Shown here piece by piece: positions 26,641 through 35,883 of a stretch of 64,000 bases of DNA. The stretch is from Pseudorhodobacter turbinis. Its GTDB lineage: Bacteria; Pseudomonadota; Alphaproteobacteria; Rhodobacterales; Rhodobacteraceae. A program made the position numbers and the translations under genes. The stretch spans positions 1,417,501 to 1,481,500 of the forward strand of contig NZ_CP039965.1 in the NCBI RefSeq assembly GCF_005234135.1, written 5' to 3'. The notes under the pieces are model-generated. The model was not told the DNA's origin. It saw only the letters and a program-made list of their open reading frames with translations, and ran no database searches. How positions within the stretch are numbered: the stretch's first letter is position 1; the number at the start of each line of letters is the position of its first letter.

Positions 26641-27498
26641 TTAGAGCATCAATGCGTTGTGTCCTAAGAAAATTTCTTCGTTGAAAACATATGGCTGATC
26701 GCGCATCTCGCATTCTGAAATTCTATTCTCATGGGTTCTTAGAATACTATTATACAACTCGAATGAACCTCTGAAAAAGAGTAATCCGTCCTTCTTCAAA
26801 AGCTCCATAGCGCCAATAAAAAATTGAAGATCGTAGGCCAGTTTGTGAAACGCATAAGAAAGCCTTCCGGTCATGAGAGCAGCATTACTTGCATCCTTAG
26901 GCTTTTCCAAAAGAGACAGTGTTTCGCACACCAATGACAATGTAACAAACGAGTGAAACCTAACAACAGTTCCCATTTCTTCGGGCGTGCGGTCATGATG
27001 ATCGACAGAGAAAGATGACGCGGTTCTTGCGTCCACATACAAAGAGCAGTTTCTACTTATTGAATCTACAGTGGCATGCCCTGCTTGATGAACTAGTTCC
27101 TCCAAGATATGATATGGACCGCTTTGCTGTTCGATGTTTATGAAAATTACTCTTGGAAGCTGTGGGTGGTAGAATGAATTTCTCGCGGTGCTCCTAAAAA
27201 TTACTACATGGTCAACGCACAATTCCAGCAAAGAAGAGATGCCATTTAGAGCAACTTGCCCATGAAGCATATTCAAAGCGGACATCACAGAATTCTCAGA
27301 GTTAATTTCCCACTTCGGATCATTAATTGATTCGAAGCCTCCATTCGTTAAGAGCCAGAACTTTTTATTTGTGCAATTATCTGACAAATCCAAACATTCG
27401 ACACAGCCACGAAGTTGTGAATCTAGCATGGAATGTTCACGCTCAAATACGGTAGGTGTTCGCAGCTTCTGTAACAGTAGCTGCGAAGGCTTGTTCAA
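26641..27498 (-). CDS. Putative peptide-modifying protein, HExxH-hydroxylase-like (EExxH variant)
   Basis: A 285-aa protein from TTG 27498, two bases after the 75-aa gene, with AAAGGAG inside the end of that gene as ribosome site. The recognisable core is ILEELVHQAGHATV (E133-E134-L-V-H137, then H141) and, 40 residues later, a further ligand candidate in TVVRFHSFVTL (H182). This resembles the HExxH-motif proteins of RiPP clusters, now known as 2-oxoglutarate-dependent peptide beta-hydroxylases, except that the first His is Glu. It has no signal peptide; C32 and C35 form a CxxC near the N-terminus. The whole cassette is visibly more AT-rich than its surroundings, suggesting transfer. The function is inferred, not established. 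Confidence 0.55.
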   Translation of the reverse strand: MNKPSQLLLQKLRTPTVFEREHSMLDSQLRGCVECLDLSDNCTNKKFWLLTNGGFESINDPKWEINSENSVMSALNMLHGQVALNGISSLLELCVDHVVIFRSTARNSFYHPQLPRVIFINIEQQSGPYHILEELVHQAGHATVDSISRNCSLYVDARTASSFSVDHHDRTPEEMGTVVRFHSFVTLSLVCETLSLLEKPKDASNAALMTGRLSYAFHKLAYDLQFFIGAMELLKKDGLLFFRGSFELYNSILRTHENRISECEMRDQPYVFNEEIFLGHNALML

Positions 27499-27499
27499 G

Positions 27500-27727
27500 T
27501 TAAGCTCCTTTGGGGGAGGGGAGACCTAGCAGCTTGTCCAAGTCTTTGAAAACCTGTTCCAGTTCAGGGATCCATATACCGGTCTGTTTCTGAATTATAA
27601 CGTGGCACGCCTCATACCCTTTTCCCGCCAGCATATCCGACGTTAGTCGTTCTCGGACTTCTTTGGGCATATCAAAATTTGCAATTTCTGTCAGATGAAT
27701 TTCAACAGGTTTAAATCCTTCTTTCAT
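27500..27727 (-). CDS. Small protein coupled to the HExxH-like gene; possible substrate or partner
   Basis: A 75-aa protein from ATG 27727, with GGAGAGAATT just upstream. It reads MKEGFKPVEIHLTEIANFDM, then PKEVRERLTSDMLAGKGYEA, one Cys, and ends GLPSPKGA. No family is recognised. Its leader-like helical N-terminus, small size and tight coupling to the downstream gene fit a precursor peptide or a small binding partner, but there is no obvious repetitive or Cys-rich core. The frame stays open to 27778, but the upstream starts lack a ribosome site. Confidence 0.6.
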   Translation of the reverse strand: MKEGFKPVEIHLTEIANFDMPKEVRERLTSDMLAGKGYEACHVIIQKQTGIWIPELEQVFKDLDKLLGLPSPKGA

Positions 27728-27914
27728 AATTCTCTCCATGAATCTTTCATTGTGAACGATCTTATTAGTAGTGCACAACTTTAAGTAAAAAGATACAAAT
27801 TAGTTTCTAGCGCGGGTAAGTAAGTTTTCTTCGTTGTCTAAATTTATAGTGTTTAATAGGTGTTGTTCAGGTTTTCGTAAATTTATCAAGTAAATGAGCG
27901 TATGCTGTTGCAGT

Positions 27915-27933
27915 GATCATTCTAAAAATGATC
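27915..27933. promoter_or_regulatory. Inverted repeat upstream of the AT-rich cassette
   Basis: GATCATT-CTAAA-AATGATC, a perfect 7-bp inverted repeat about 190 bp upstream of the 75-aa gene, in an otherwise gene-free AT-rich region (27728-28084). It could be an operator or a terminator stem. The remaining bases show no gene. Confidence 0.35.
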
Positions 27934-28084
27934 CTTTTTGGCGCTCTTATGATAGCTGACATCCATACATCACGCAGCATCCGTCAATCAGGGCTCGAAC
28001 CTGCCGTTAGCCACGCTGTCCATGAAGGTTCGATTCGGAAGCGGCGGCGCTGTGTGCCGCGTCCCTTCAGAAGATGACCGGGCC

Positions 28085-28567
28085 TCACCCCAGAACCTCC
28101 ACGACCGGCAGAGTCACTTCGCTCGCCACAGCCCCATGCCTGATCTCCACCCGGTCAGCGTCAGAACGCACCAGCGTCAGGAAATGCACTTTTGTGCCAA
28201 GCGGAACCGGCTCACCAAGGTTTGAGGAGATCGTCAGACGGTGGTCGAGCCCATCCGTGACGGCGGCAGTGATGGTCCGGAGGCCAGCGCGCGACACGAT
28301 CGAGGGGCCGCGTGCGAGAACAATACCGTTGGCGTCGGCGAGCGTGGCATCGACGGCATAAAGGAGGACCGCGTTGGCGGTCTGCGCACCATCAGCGCCA
28401 CCACTGGTCGCCAACTTGTATTTGCCGCTGGCGGTAATTTTTCCGAGCACTGCGCCGACCGGGTAGGGCATGCCCACCAGAAGGGTTACGACCTCGCGGG
28501 TGTAGTTCGGGTTGAGCTCATATTTGAGGACATCGCCCATGCTGGGCGGTTCCGTCAGGACGGGCAT
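28085..28567 (-). pseudogene. Phage head decoration protein fused to an unidentified C-terminal piece
   Basis: The N-terminal part (MPVLTEPPSMGDVLKYELNP, GAVLGKITASGKYKL, NAVLLYAVDATLADANGIVLARGPSIVSRAGL in overlapping parts) is a lambda gpD-type head decoration protein. After RAGL the normal ending is replaced by RTITAAVTDGLDHRLTISSN and on to a stop, apparently the C-terminus of a different phage protein. The fused frame is 160 aa, longer than the usual 110-130, and indicates an internal deletion of the phage genome. Confidence 0.6.
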
Positions 28568-28611
28568 TGGTCAGTCTCCATGTTATTGTGGGTTGCGACG
28601 TGGGCGCTGGA

Positions 28612-29925
28612 TCAACGCTTGGCGTCGGTCGCAGCTTTTTTGGCGGCGGCAATGATCGGGCTGTCTTTGGCGACCGCCGCTGCCGGGGCGGTCGCGACAA
28701 TGCCAGCAGCATCACTGCGGGCGGCAAGGTCGGCCAGCACGCGCGCGCGCAAGGCTTCGGGCTTCAACCCGCGTGATACCGCGTCGGCAGCGTCGATGGA
28801 CACACCCAGTCGGGCGGCCTGAGCACAGACTTGCGCCACCTCGGCCGCCTCGGCGCGCACGGCGTCGACAGTCATCGTGGTGGCGTCTGAGGTGATCGCG
28901 CTCGCAGCGATGGTCGGTTCGGTTGCGATTGGTGCTGCGGCAAGTGGTGCTGAGTTCGGGGTGTCGGCGGGCGTGGTGGTCATCGTTGGACCCTTTCTGT
29001 TGGAGGAAGTGGTGTCGCGCGGGGCGGCAGCGAAAGCGCGGAAGGCGGTGACGGGATCCGCAAGTTCATCGGCAAGACCGACGGCAATGGCATCGGCGCC
29101 GCGGAACACAGCTGCTTCTGTGGCAAGTGCCGCCGCTTGGCTGAGGCGATCCCCACGACCTGCGGCGACGGTTTCTGCAAAGAGGAAGCGGACGACCTCC
29201 AGTTCACGCTGCATCTGGTTATGCACGGCCTCGGGCAGGGGCTGGTAGGGATTGGCGTCAATTTTGTGCACGCCCGCATGGATCAGCGTGACGGCGATGC
29301 CCTTTTGATCCAGCGCGCCGCTCATGTCGGTGTGCAGGGCGACCACGCCGATGCTGCCGACCGCCCCGGTGCGCGGTAGAATGATGCGGTCCGCCTGAGA
29401 CGCCAGAACGTAGCCAGCTGACAGGGCGTGTTCAGCGATGAAGGCGTGGACCGGCTTTTGCGCTCGGGCGGCACGGATGCGATCCGCCAGATCGAAGGCC
29501 CCGGCGACCTCACCTCCAAAGCTGTCGATATCCAGCGCAATCCCACGCACGCCGGGATCCGCGATAGCCGCCTGCAATTGTGCCGCGATGCCCTCGTAAG
29601 ACGTCAGGCCCGAAGATTGCCCGATCCAGGCGCCACGGTGCACAAGTGTGCCCGCGATTTCGATCACGGCAATGCCGTCGACCACCGGGTAGGGTTGGCT
29701 GCCGTTGCGCTGGTGACGCTGGGCGAGATCATTGCCGAACAGCGAAGCGCGGGCCGGGAGGGCAGCTGCAGCTTGGTCTTCTGCCACCGCCTCCAGCCCT
29801 TGGAAGGTGACCTCCTGCCCGGTGATGCGTGGCCCCAGCCCGGACAGGAACGCCAGCGCCTTGGCTGGGTCCACCATCAGGGGCGTGTTGAAGGCGCGCT
29901 GGGCGATCTGCGCGTGGTGCATCAC
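28612..29925 (-). CDS. Phage S49-family head maturation protease/scaffold (SppA/ClpP-like)
   Basis: A 437-aa protein. The N-terminal two thirds form a serine protease of family S49: IEIAGTLVHRG, LDIDSFGGEVAGAFDLAD and the nucleophile Ser in EHALSAGYVLASQADRI, then GAVGSIGVVALH. The Ala/Thr-rich C-terminus (from about residue 310) is a scaffold-like extension. This gpC-type layout serves prohead assembly. The start overlaps the portal gene stop by 4 bp. The gene itself looks intact although its neighbours are not. Confidence 0.88.
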   Translation of the reverse strand: MMHHAQIAQRAFNTPLMVDPAKALAFLSGLGPRITGQEVTFQGLEAVAEDQAAAALPARASLFGNDLAQRHQRNGSQPYPVVDGIAVIEIAGTLVHRGAWIGQSSGLTSYEGIAAQLQAAIADPGVRGIALDIDSFGGEVAGAFDLADRIRAARAQKPVHAFIAEHALSAGYVLASQADRIILPRTGAVGSIGVVALHTDMSGALDQKGIAVTLIHAGVHKIDANPYQPLPEAVHNQMQRELEVVRFLFAETVAAGRGDRLSQAAALATEAAVFRGADAIAVGLADELADPVTAFRAFAAAPRDTTSSNRKGPTMTTTPADTPNSAPLAAAPIATEPTIAASAITSDATTMTVDAVRAEAAEVAQVCAQAARLGVSIDAADAVSRGLKPEALRARVLADLAARSDAAGIVATAPAAAVAKDSPIIAAAKKAATDAKR

Positions 29926-30825
29926 GGTTCATCCTTCGGGTCGGATTTGTCTGCAGCGTCATCCGGCGCATTGTCGTCTGCGTTGTCGTCAGGCTTGCCG
30001 TCTTTGCTACTTGCAGCACCCGGTCCCTGCGCCGGGGATCCCGGACGGCGGAAGTCGAGGCCCAGCGCCAATTCGCGTTTGCGCTCGGCAGCAATTTCGC
30101 GGTCGACCTGTTCGGCGTCATAGCCACGTTCAGAGATGGCCTGCGTGCGAGATTTCAGCCCGGACTCGATCTGCAGGATCTCGGCGGAGGCGTCCTTCAT
30201 CGGGTCGATCCAGTCCCATTTTGTCGGCAACCATGTGCAGGACTGATATTGCCGCCGCTGGCTGTCATAACCGGGAAAATCAATAGCACCGGACAGCACC
30301 GCTACATCCATCCATCGGGCCCAAACCGCACGACACAGCTGGAACACCAGCACGCCATGCTGCCAGGCCGAGATGCGGCGGCGGAATTCGATCAGGGAAA
30401 TCCTCGTGTTGGAGAAATTGCCCTTGGCGGTGTCGCCGGTCAGATAGCCATAGGGGATGCCGAGTGCGGCTGCGATTTGCAGCAGGGTTCGGTATTGGAA
30501 TGGCTCGTAGGTGCCGCCGGAATCCGGGGTGGCGGGCGTCGAGATATCCTCGCCGGGATCCAGCCGTACCACTTGGCCAGGCTCAACCTCCAGATCCTCG
30601 TCGGTCGGGTCCAGCGGCGTTTCCGGGGCGGGTGAAGTGATGAACATAGCGAACATAGCAGCGATCTTTTTGCGCTCCAGCTCTGCATCGTCGTAGAGGT
30701 CCAGCGTGAACAGTTTCACGATGGCAGCGGCAAAACGTGACACGCCGCGCAACTGGCCTGCTTCGACCGGGTCCATCACATGGATCACATCCACGGCGGG
30801 AACACGGACGGTCTCATTGGTGATC
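29922..30825 (-). pseudogene. Lambda-type phage portal protein, N-terminus lost
   Basis: The reading frame from about 30825 (ITNETVRVPAVDVIHVMDPV) to 29922 holds the C-terminal portal domain: GQLRGVSRFAAAIVKLF, LLQIAAALGIPYGYLTGD, ISLIEFRRRISAWQHGVL and WDWIDPMKDASAEIL. Portal proteins are normally about 500 aa; some 200 N-terminal residues are replaced by a ParB-like gene start. The acidic C-terminal tail (DDNADDNAPDDAADKSDP) is usual for the family. Confidence 0.82.
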
Positions 30826-31339
30826 CGAGCTGCCAGAGATCGCCCTCCACCGACACCGGCGTGACCGGCGGTTCGGGGATGTCATCTTCGCCCTCGACCG
30901 CGCCGCCTTCCGCTTGATCCGGATCGCGCAGCAGGGCATCCAGATCCTCGTCAGTGATACCCAGCAGCGACAGGTCGAAATCCTCGGCCAGCAAGCCCGC
31001 GATTTCGTCGCGCAGCATCGCCTCGTCCCATTCGCCCAACTCGGTCAGCTTGTTATCGGCGATGCGATAGGCGCGGCGCTCGGCCTCGTCGAGATGGCTG
31101 AGCCGGATCACCGGCACGTCCTTCAGCCCGAGCATGGCGGCCGCCAGCACCCGGCCATGCCCCGCGATCAACTCGCCATCGTCGGCTACCATGCAGGGCA
31201 CGGTCCAGCCAAACTTCGCCATGCTGGCCGCGATCTTGGCCACCTGATCGGTGCCGTGGATTTTGGCATTGCGGGCGTAAGGGCGCAGCCGGTCAAGCGG
31301 CCAAGTCTCGATCTGGCTCGGTGCAAAGACCAGGTCCAT
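30815..31339 (-). pseudogene. ParB-domain DNA methyltransferase, N-terminal part only
   Basis: Starts MDLVFAPSQIETWPLDRLRP at 31339 and contains the ParB/Srx fold motifs RPYARNAKIHG, DDGELIAGHGRVLAAAMLG and YRIADNKLTELGEW, ending EGDLWQLGS. In complete proteins the DNA methyltransferase domain follows directly after this LWQLG stretch; here it is replaced by the portal gene. Such ParB-methylase proteins are common in temperate phages of this group. Confidence 0.75.
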
Positions 31340-31521
31340 GTTGTGGCTTTCATTTGGGGCAGGGCGGTTAAGCGCGATGCGCGCCGGGCGATGCCAGCGG
31401 CAGGATCGGGATCCGCGATGTGGGGAATTACGAAAGCGCCCGCGAGGGGGGGTAATCCCCCCCGAAAGTAAGGGGCTGCGGAAGTAGAATTTTCTCGGCA
31501 AGATGAACGAGGAGATTTTGA

Positions 31522-31785
31522 ATGAAAATGACCAGATATAGCGAACCCCAGATCCTTGCGATCCTGCGCCAAGCCGAAGGTGGTGTGCCGGTGGCCGAGC
31601 TTTGCCGTGAACATGGCATGAGCAATGCGTCGTTTTACAAATGGCGTGCGAAGTATGGTGGCATGGATGCATCCATGGTCAGCCAGATGAAAGCCATGGA
31701 GGAAGAGAACCGCAGGCTGAAGCGGATGTATGCAGATCTGAGCATGCAGGCGGACTTATTGAAGGAAGCCCTCGGAAAAAAGTAA
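31522..31785 (+). CDS. IS3-family transposase OrfA (copy 2)
   Basis: Same 87-aa protein as at 2365, including the terminal AAAAAAG slippery heptamer and the downstream hairpin for -1 frameshifting. Confidence 0.92.
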   Translation: MKMTRYSEPQILAILRQAEGGVPVAELCREHGMSNASFYKWRAKYGGMDASMVSQMKAMEEENRRLKRMYADLSMQADLLKEALGKK

Positions 31786-31808
31786 CGGGGCCATCTCAGC
31801 GCCGCGAG

Positions 31809-32609
31809 ATGGCCGAAACGGCGGTAGAGCGACGGGGCGTCAGCATCGCGCTGGCGTGCCGGGCCTTCGAGGTCAGCGAGACCTGCTATCGTTACAGCCC
31901 GAAGCTGAAAGACGAGAACGAGGTGATCGCCGATCTGCTGACAGGGCTGACGGATGCGCGCAAGACTTGGGGATTTGGCCTGTGTTTCCTGCATTTGCGC
32001 AACGTGAAGGGGCATCCGTGGAACCACAAGCGGGTCTACCGGATCTACTGTGAGCTGGAACTGAACCTGCGCATCAAGCCGCGCAAGCGGCTGAAACGGG
32101 AGAAGCCTGACGTTCTGGCGGTCCCGAACAGACCGAATGTGACCTGGTCCATGGACTTCATGGCGGATCGCCTCGGCGACGGCAGGGCTTTTCGGCTTTT
32201 GAATGTGTTGGACGACTTCAACCGCGAAGGGCTGGGGATCGAGGTTGATTTCTCGCTCCCTGCCGAACGGGTCATCCGCAGCCTTGATCGCATTATCGAA
32301 TGGCGCGGAAAACCGGGCACGATCAGGGTCGACAATGGGCCGGAATATATCAGCGAAACACTGAGAAAATGGGCTGAGAAACATAGTGTTACGATCCAGC
32401 ACATCCAACCCGGACAGCCCCAGCAGAACGCCTATGTCGAGCGCTACAACCGGACGGTTCGGCATGAATGGCTGGATCAATACATCATCGAAAGCATCGA
32501 GGAGGCTCAGGATCAGGCCACACAATGGCTCTGGACATATAACAACGACCGCCCGAACATGGGCATCGGCGGCATCACACCCGCTATGAAACTGAAAATG
32601 GCCGCGTAA
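31809..32609 (+). CDS. IS3-family transposase OrfB (copy 2)
   Basis: Same protein as at 2652, with an intact DDE triad, expressed as an OrfAB fusion by frameshifting. Confidence 0.92.
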   Translation: MAETAVERRGVSIALACRAFEVSETCYRYSPKLKDENEVIADLLTGLTDARKTWGFGLCFLHLRNVKGHPWNHKRVYRIYCELELNLRIKPRKRLKREKPDVLAVPNRPNVTWSMDFMADRLGDGRAFRLLNVLDDFNREGLGIEVDFSLPAERVIRSLDRIIEWRGKPGTIRVDNGPEYISETLRKWAEKHSVTIQHIQPGQPQQNAYVERYNRTVRHEWLDQYIIESIEEAQDQATQWLWTYNNDRPNMGIGGITPAMKLKMAA

Positions 32610-32648
32610 GTTCTACAGATGCACCCCGTTAAAAAGGGGGCGATTACC

Positions 32649-33060
32649 ATACCGTCCTTGAATTCAATCCCCTGGATGATCTCAGGCATACGGTTTGCGC
32701 CGTCGAGTTTGTGTCATTTGGTCTGGGCTGACAGCATCAGCTTGAACGCCATGACAAGGCCCGTTTTGCGGCTGAGGCATCCTTTGGTTTTGCCGGTGCG
32801 ATGCCGAACCGTGGCGAAGGTGCTTTCGATTGGGTTGGTAGTTTTGATGTGTTTCCAATGCTCAGCAGGAAAATCATAGAACGCCAGTAGCACGTCGCGG
32901 TCTTTGGTCAATTTGGCGACGGCCTTGTCGTATTTCACACCATATGTCGCGACGAAGTAGTCGAATGCAGCCTCAGCGTCGACACGGGTTTCAGCCTGCC
33001 AGCCTCTCGGGCCATTGCTGCGCAACGCCCTGTCGGCCAGTGGATATCGTGCAGATGGCC
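32649..33060 (-). pseudogene. IS256-family transposase, C-terminal remnant
   Basis: The minus strand reads YGVKYDKAVAKLTKDRDVLL, FYDFPAEHWKHIKTTNPIES and TFATVRHRTGKTKGCLSRKT, the conserved C-terminal half of IS256-type (mutator) transposases. After a frameshift it ends LDGANRMPEIIQGIEFKDG at the edge of IS copy 2. The catalytic N-terminal half is missing. Confidence 0.85.
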
Positions 33061-33427
33061 CTTTGCTTTGGCCTGAACCATGAACCCGGCGCGTGCTAAG
33101 GCATCAATCAAAGAACTTGACCAATGCGATTAGAGAACTTCAGTGGGGGCATGCCATTCACTCTACTGCCGCTCTACTGTTGCTATGCTGCAATGCGGCC
33201 CACCGAAGGGGACATTCGCTGCTCCTGCGAAATCAGGTTATCTGCGGATCAACAGTTTGCGGGACAAACCGGTCCATGCCTCCCCATAGATCAATGTCCA
33301 ATTTCGATCGACTGCAAACCCCGCAAAAAGTGTCAGGTATAGGAAGTAGATGGTTGCTGTGGGGGCGCTCGGCAACGGAGGAATGTGGGATCAAATCTTC
33401 GATATACGCAGCCTTCAAAACGAAAAC
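33061..33427 (+). other. Stretch without a recognisable gene
   Basis: About 370 bp between the IS256 remnant and the terminator of the esterase gene. Nothing convincing on either strand. Confidence 0.5.
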
Positions 33428-33451
33428 GGTGCGCAGTCATTCCTGCGCACC
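33428..33451 (-). terminator. Rho-independent terminator of the phytase-type esterase gene
   Basis: GGTGCGCAG and CTGCGCACC form a perfect 9-bp stem with a 6-nt loop. On the minus strand the stem is followed by GTTTTCG. It lies 22 bp after the stop codon at 33474. Confidence 0.75.
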
Positions 33452-33473
33452 GCGTTGTTAAGGCCAAGTTGGT

Positions 33474-35624
33474 TTAGAAGGTGCCAATTGACCAAAAAAA
33501 GGTTTCGCCTGAGCTGTCATCGACGCCGTCGTTATCCGTGCTGGCCCAAGCTGCGCCATCTGCAAAAATCGCCAGACCTTCGACTTTGTCCACGACATAG
33601 CCGTTGCCAGCCTGTAGGTCGGGGATCAGATCGTAAACGGCTTCTTTGCTCACAATAGGCAATTCGCTGCCAAGGAGTGCTGGAACCATCTGGTCGCCGG
33701 AAATGCGATAGACCATTTTGATCGCGGCATTGTCGCCGATCTGGTTATCACGCTCGATGACATAGACGTCACCTGCGTAGGCTACGATTTCAGACAGCCC
33801 GACCCAGCCCGTATCAGCCGCAGCTGTTGGATACAAAACCGCGCCCCATTCACTTGTTTCAATGTCATAGGCAACCAGCTTTACGTGATTGGCAGGATCG
33901 TCTGCCCATTCACGCTGAACTGCCATCCAAAGCGTTCCGTTGATAAGTGTGATGCCCTCAATCCCGAACCGGCGTTCGACCGCGAGAAGCTCCACAGGCA
34001 GGCTGATCTCTTTGTCAATTTCACCGTCGCTGTTGACGTGGTAAATTCCATGTGGGGTCATCCGATCAGTGCGACCTTCTGAGGCCAGCCAGAAGCCACC
34101 TTCGCCGTCTCGTGTGATGCCTTCGAGGTCAAGCTTTTGCGCCGCAAAGCCGCCGCGCGTGACGGGCATGGCATTGGTGATCTGTGCAGGTTTCACAGTG
34201 GTGTCGATGGTGAAGATCGTCGGTTGGTAGCTGTAAAAGCTGTCGTTGATGGCGTAGACAATGCCGTCCTCACCCGCGACCATGCCTGAAATTGCGCCCC
34301 AGCCGATCAATTCATCCGCACCCGCAGATGTAAGTTGCGGATAGGCAGCGGGTGCGTCTTGGTATTCATAGATCATGACGTGACTACGAATGCCGCCATC
34401 CTCGATCAGATCTGCTTCGTTGGCTGTGACGAACAGGCCGCGCGACGGGATCGCGATGGCACCTTCAGGTGCAATCCCGGACGGGAGCATTTGCGTGAGG
34501 ACCGGTGCGCTGGGATCCGTGACGTCATAAACACCAACTACTGAGGCGCGCTCGGCTAGGATAAAAGCATAGGGTATGTCGTTGAAAATGGCGAATTCCA
34601 TGCCCTCGGGCTCTGCGCCTTTGGCGTCTGAGCGTTTGTCGGGGTAGTGGCCAATCTGGACGATGGCATGCTCAAAGCTGTTGCCTGCTTCAAAAATTTC
34701 GGTGCCGTCTTTGTTGAAAATGGTCCAACCACGTGCGCCGCCGTCCATATCGCCTTCATTTGCGATAGCGAAGTGATCCGTGTCGATCCACTGGACGCCA
34801 TCCGGTTCACGCAGGCGGCCTTCTTGGGTTTGGGTGAACAACAGCGCGCCGCGCTCATCCGTTGTGTCAATCTCAGTGAGATCGACAGATCCGGCTGAGA
34901 AGTGGTTTAGAATCTCCCCTGTCTGGGTCATGACCACGATGTGGTTGTTTTCTTGCATCGTTACGACGATTTCACCCGCGGCGTTCACATCCACAAACTC
35001 TGGCTCAGGATCATTAGGGCCGATGTCGGCCAGGCCATTGACGTCTATCTGCACCATACTGTCACACGCTGGGACGCCGTTTTCGATGCCGATGGTTACA
35101 ACATAACCACCCGGCATTTGACCAAGGCCGCCTTCGCCCAAATCTTCGTCACGTTCATTTTCAATCGCAACGGCGATAAAGCTGCCATCGGGTGCGGTCG
35201 CGGTGCTGTCTGGCTGACCGCCGAGATCGCAGGCGGATACTTCTTCCATGGTTGTCAGGTCGAAAGCCTTCAACATCCCCGATGGTGCTGTGTAGCTTTC
35301 CGATGTGTTCACACCAACCATGGCGATATTGCCCAAAACGGACACGGCCGTCGGTTCGCCGCCAACGTCGATATTGCCTTTCGCCAAGGGTGCGGTGGGA
35401 TCCGTGATGTCGATCAACCCGATGACGCCGAGCGGGCTGTCAGAATAAACCAGCGTCATGCCGTCGCCTGAAGCGCTGATGATCTCGGCGGATGACTCCG
35501 CTGACGCGTCTTGGTTATTGGCAAATGTCGCAAAGTTGCTGATGCGGTTGAAGTTCATTTCAGCCGCAGCACCCGTCGCGGTGATCGCAATGACTGACGT
35601 CATGCCGAGTAGTTTTAGTGACAT
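33474..35624 (-). CDS. Secreted esterase-like phytase-family protein
   Basis: A 716-aa exported protein (signal peptide MSLKLLGMTSVIAITATGAAA). Residues ~40-430 are a WD-like beta-propeller with repeated DITDPTAP-type blades (GLIDITDPTAPLAKG, GVYDVTDPSAPVLTQ), as in choice-of-anchor I proteins. Residues ~450-716 match the phytase-type esterase-like domain (LDLEGITRDGEGGFWLASEG, RRFGIEGITLINGTLWMAVQ, VDKVEGLAIFADGAAWASTDNDG, in overlapping parts). It probably hydrolyses phosphoesters in the periplasm or outside the cell. It is monocistronic with its own terminator. Confidence 0.85.
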   Translation of the reverse strand: MSLKLLGMTSVIAITATGAAAEMNFNRISNFATFANNQDASAESSAEIISASGDGMTLVYSDSPLGVIGLIDITDPTAPLAKGNIDVGGEPTAVSVLGNIAMVGVNTSESYTAPSGMLKAFDLTTMEEVSACDLGGQPDSTATAPDGSFIAVAIENERDEDLGEGGLGQMPGGYVVTIGIENGVPACDSMVQIDVNGLADIGPNDPEPEFVDVNAAGEIVVTMQENNHIVVMTQTGEILNHFSAGSVDLTEIDTTDERGALLFTQTQEGRLREPDGVQWIDTDHFAIANEGDMDGGARGWTIFNKDGTEIFEAGNSFEHAIVQIGHYPDKRSDAKGAEPEGMEFAIFNDIPYAFILAERASVVGVYDVTDPSAPVLTQMLPSGIAPEGAIAIPSRGLFVTANEADLIEDGGIRSHVMIYEYQDAPAAYPQLTSAGADELIGWGAISGMVAGEDGIVYAINDSFYSYQPTIFTIDTTVKPAQITNAMPVTRGGFAAQKLDLEGITRDGEGGFWLASEGRTDRMTPHGIYHVNSDGEIDKEISLPVELLAVERRFGIEGITLINGTLWMAVQREWADDPANHVKLVAYDIETSEWGAVLYPTAAADTGWVGLSEIVAYAGDVYVIERDNQIGDNAAIKMVYRISGDQMVPALLGSELPIVSKEAVYDLIPDLQAGNGYVVDKVEGLAIFADGAAWASTDNDGVDDSSGETFFWSIGTF

Positions 35625-35883
35625 TCTTGTTTCCCCAAAGTGATAGCTTTCGCGCGCACTGTTGGGGCGTTTCATGACGGCGAGGTGAAGGTTTTGTAAC
35701 GGCCTAATGAATACTTCCGGCCGCTCGAAGTGATAAGAAAACGGAGGAACTTGTTTTCAAACCTTTCACACAGCGACCTCTCTCCGGTGAACCGCAAGCG
35801 AGTTGCATGCCTAAAACCTGGCGAGCGGTTATGAAGGCATTGCCAAGTTGCTCAGTCCTACTGGATTGGCTAGACGGTGGCGC

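Larger units (their letters stand above)
31451..32648 (+). mobile_element. IS3-family element (IS407-like group), copy 2
   Basis: Same 1198-bp element as at 2294, with the same inverted repeats. The left flank is phage DNA (GGGGG) and the right flank (ATACC) is an IS256 remnant; there is no target duplication. It is in the same orientation as copy 1. Confidence 0.93.

Noticed and set aside
27868..27918. 16-residue minus-strand ORF (MITATAYAHLLDKFTKT-like) as a possible precursor peptide for the HExxH-like protein
   Set aside because: Too short, poor ribosome site and overlapping the inverted repeat; no evidence that it is translated.
35640..35710. PHO box upstream of the phytase-type esterase
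   Set aside because: Only one half-site-like CCGTCATGAAAC is present; the two direct repeats with correct spacing are not convincing.
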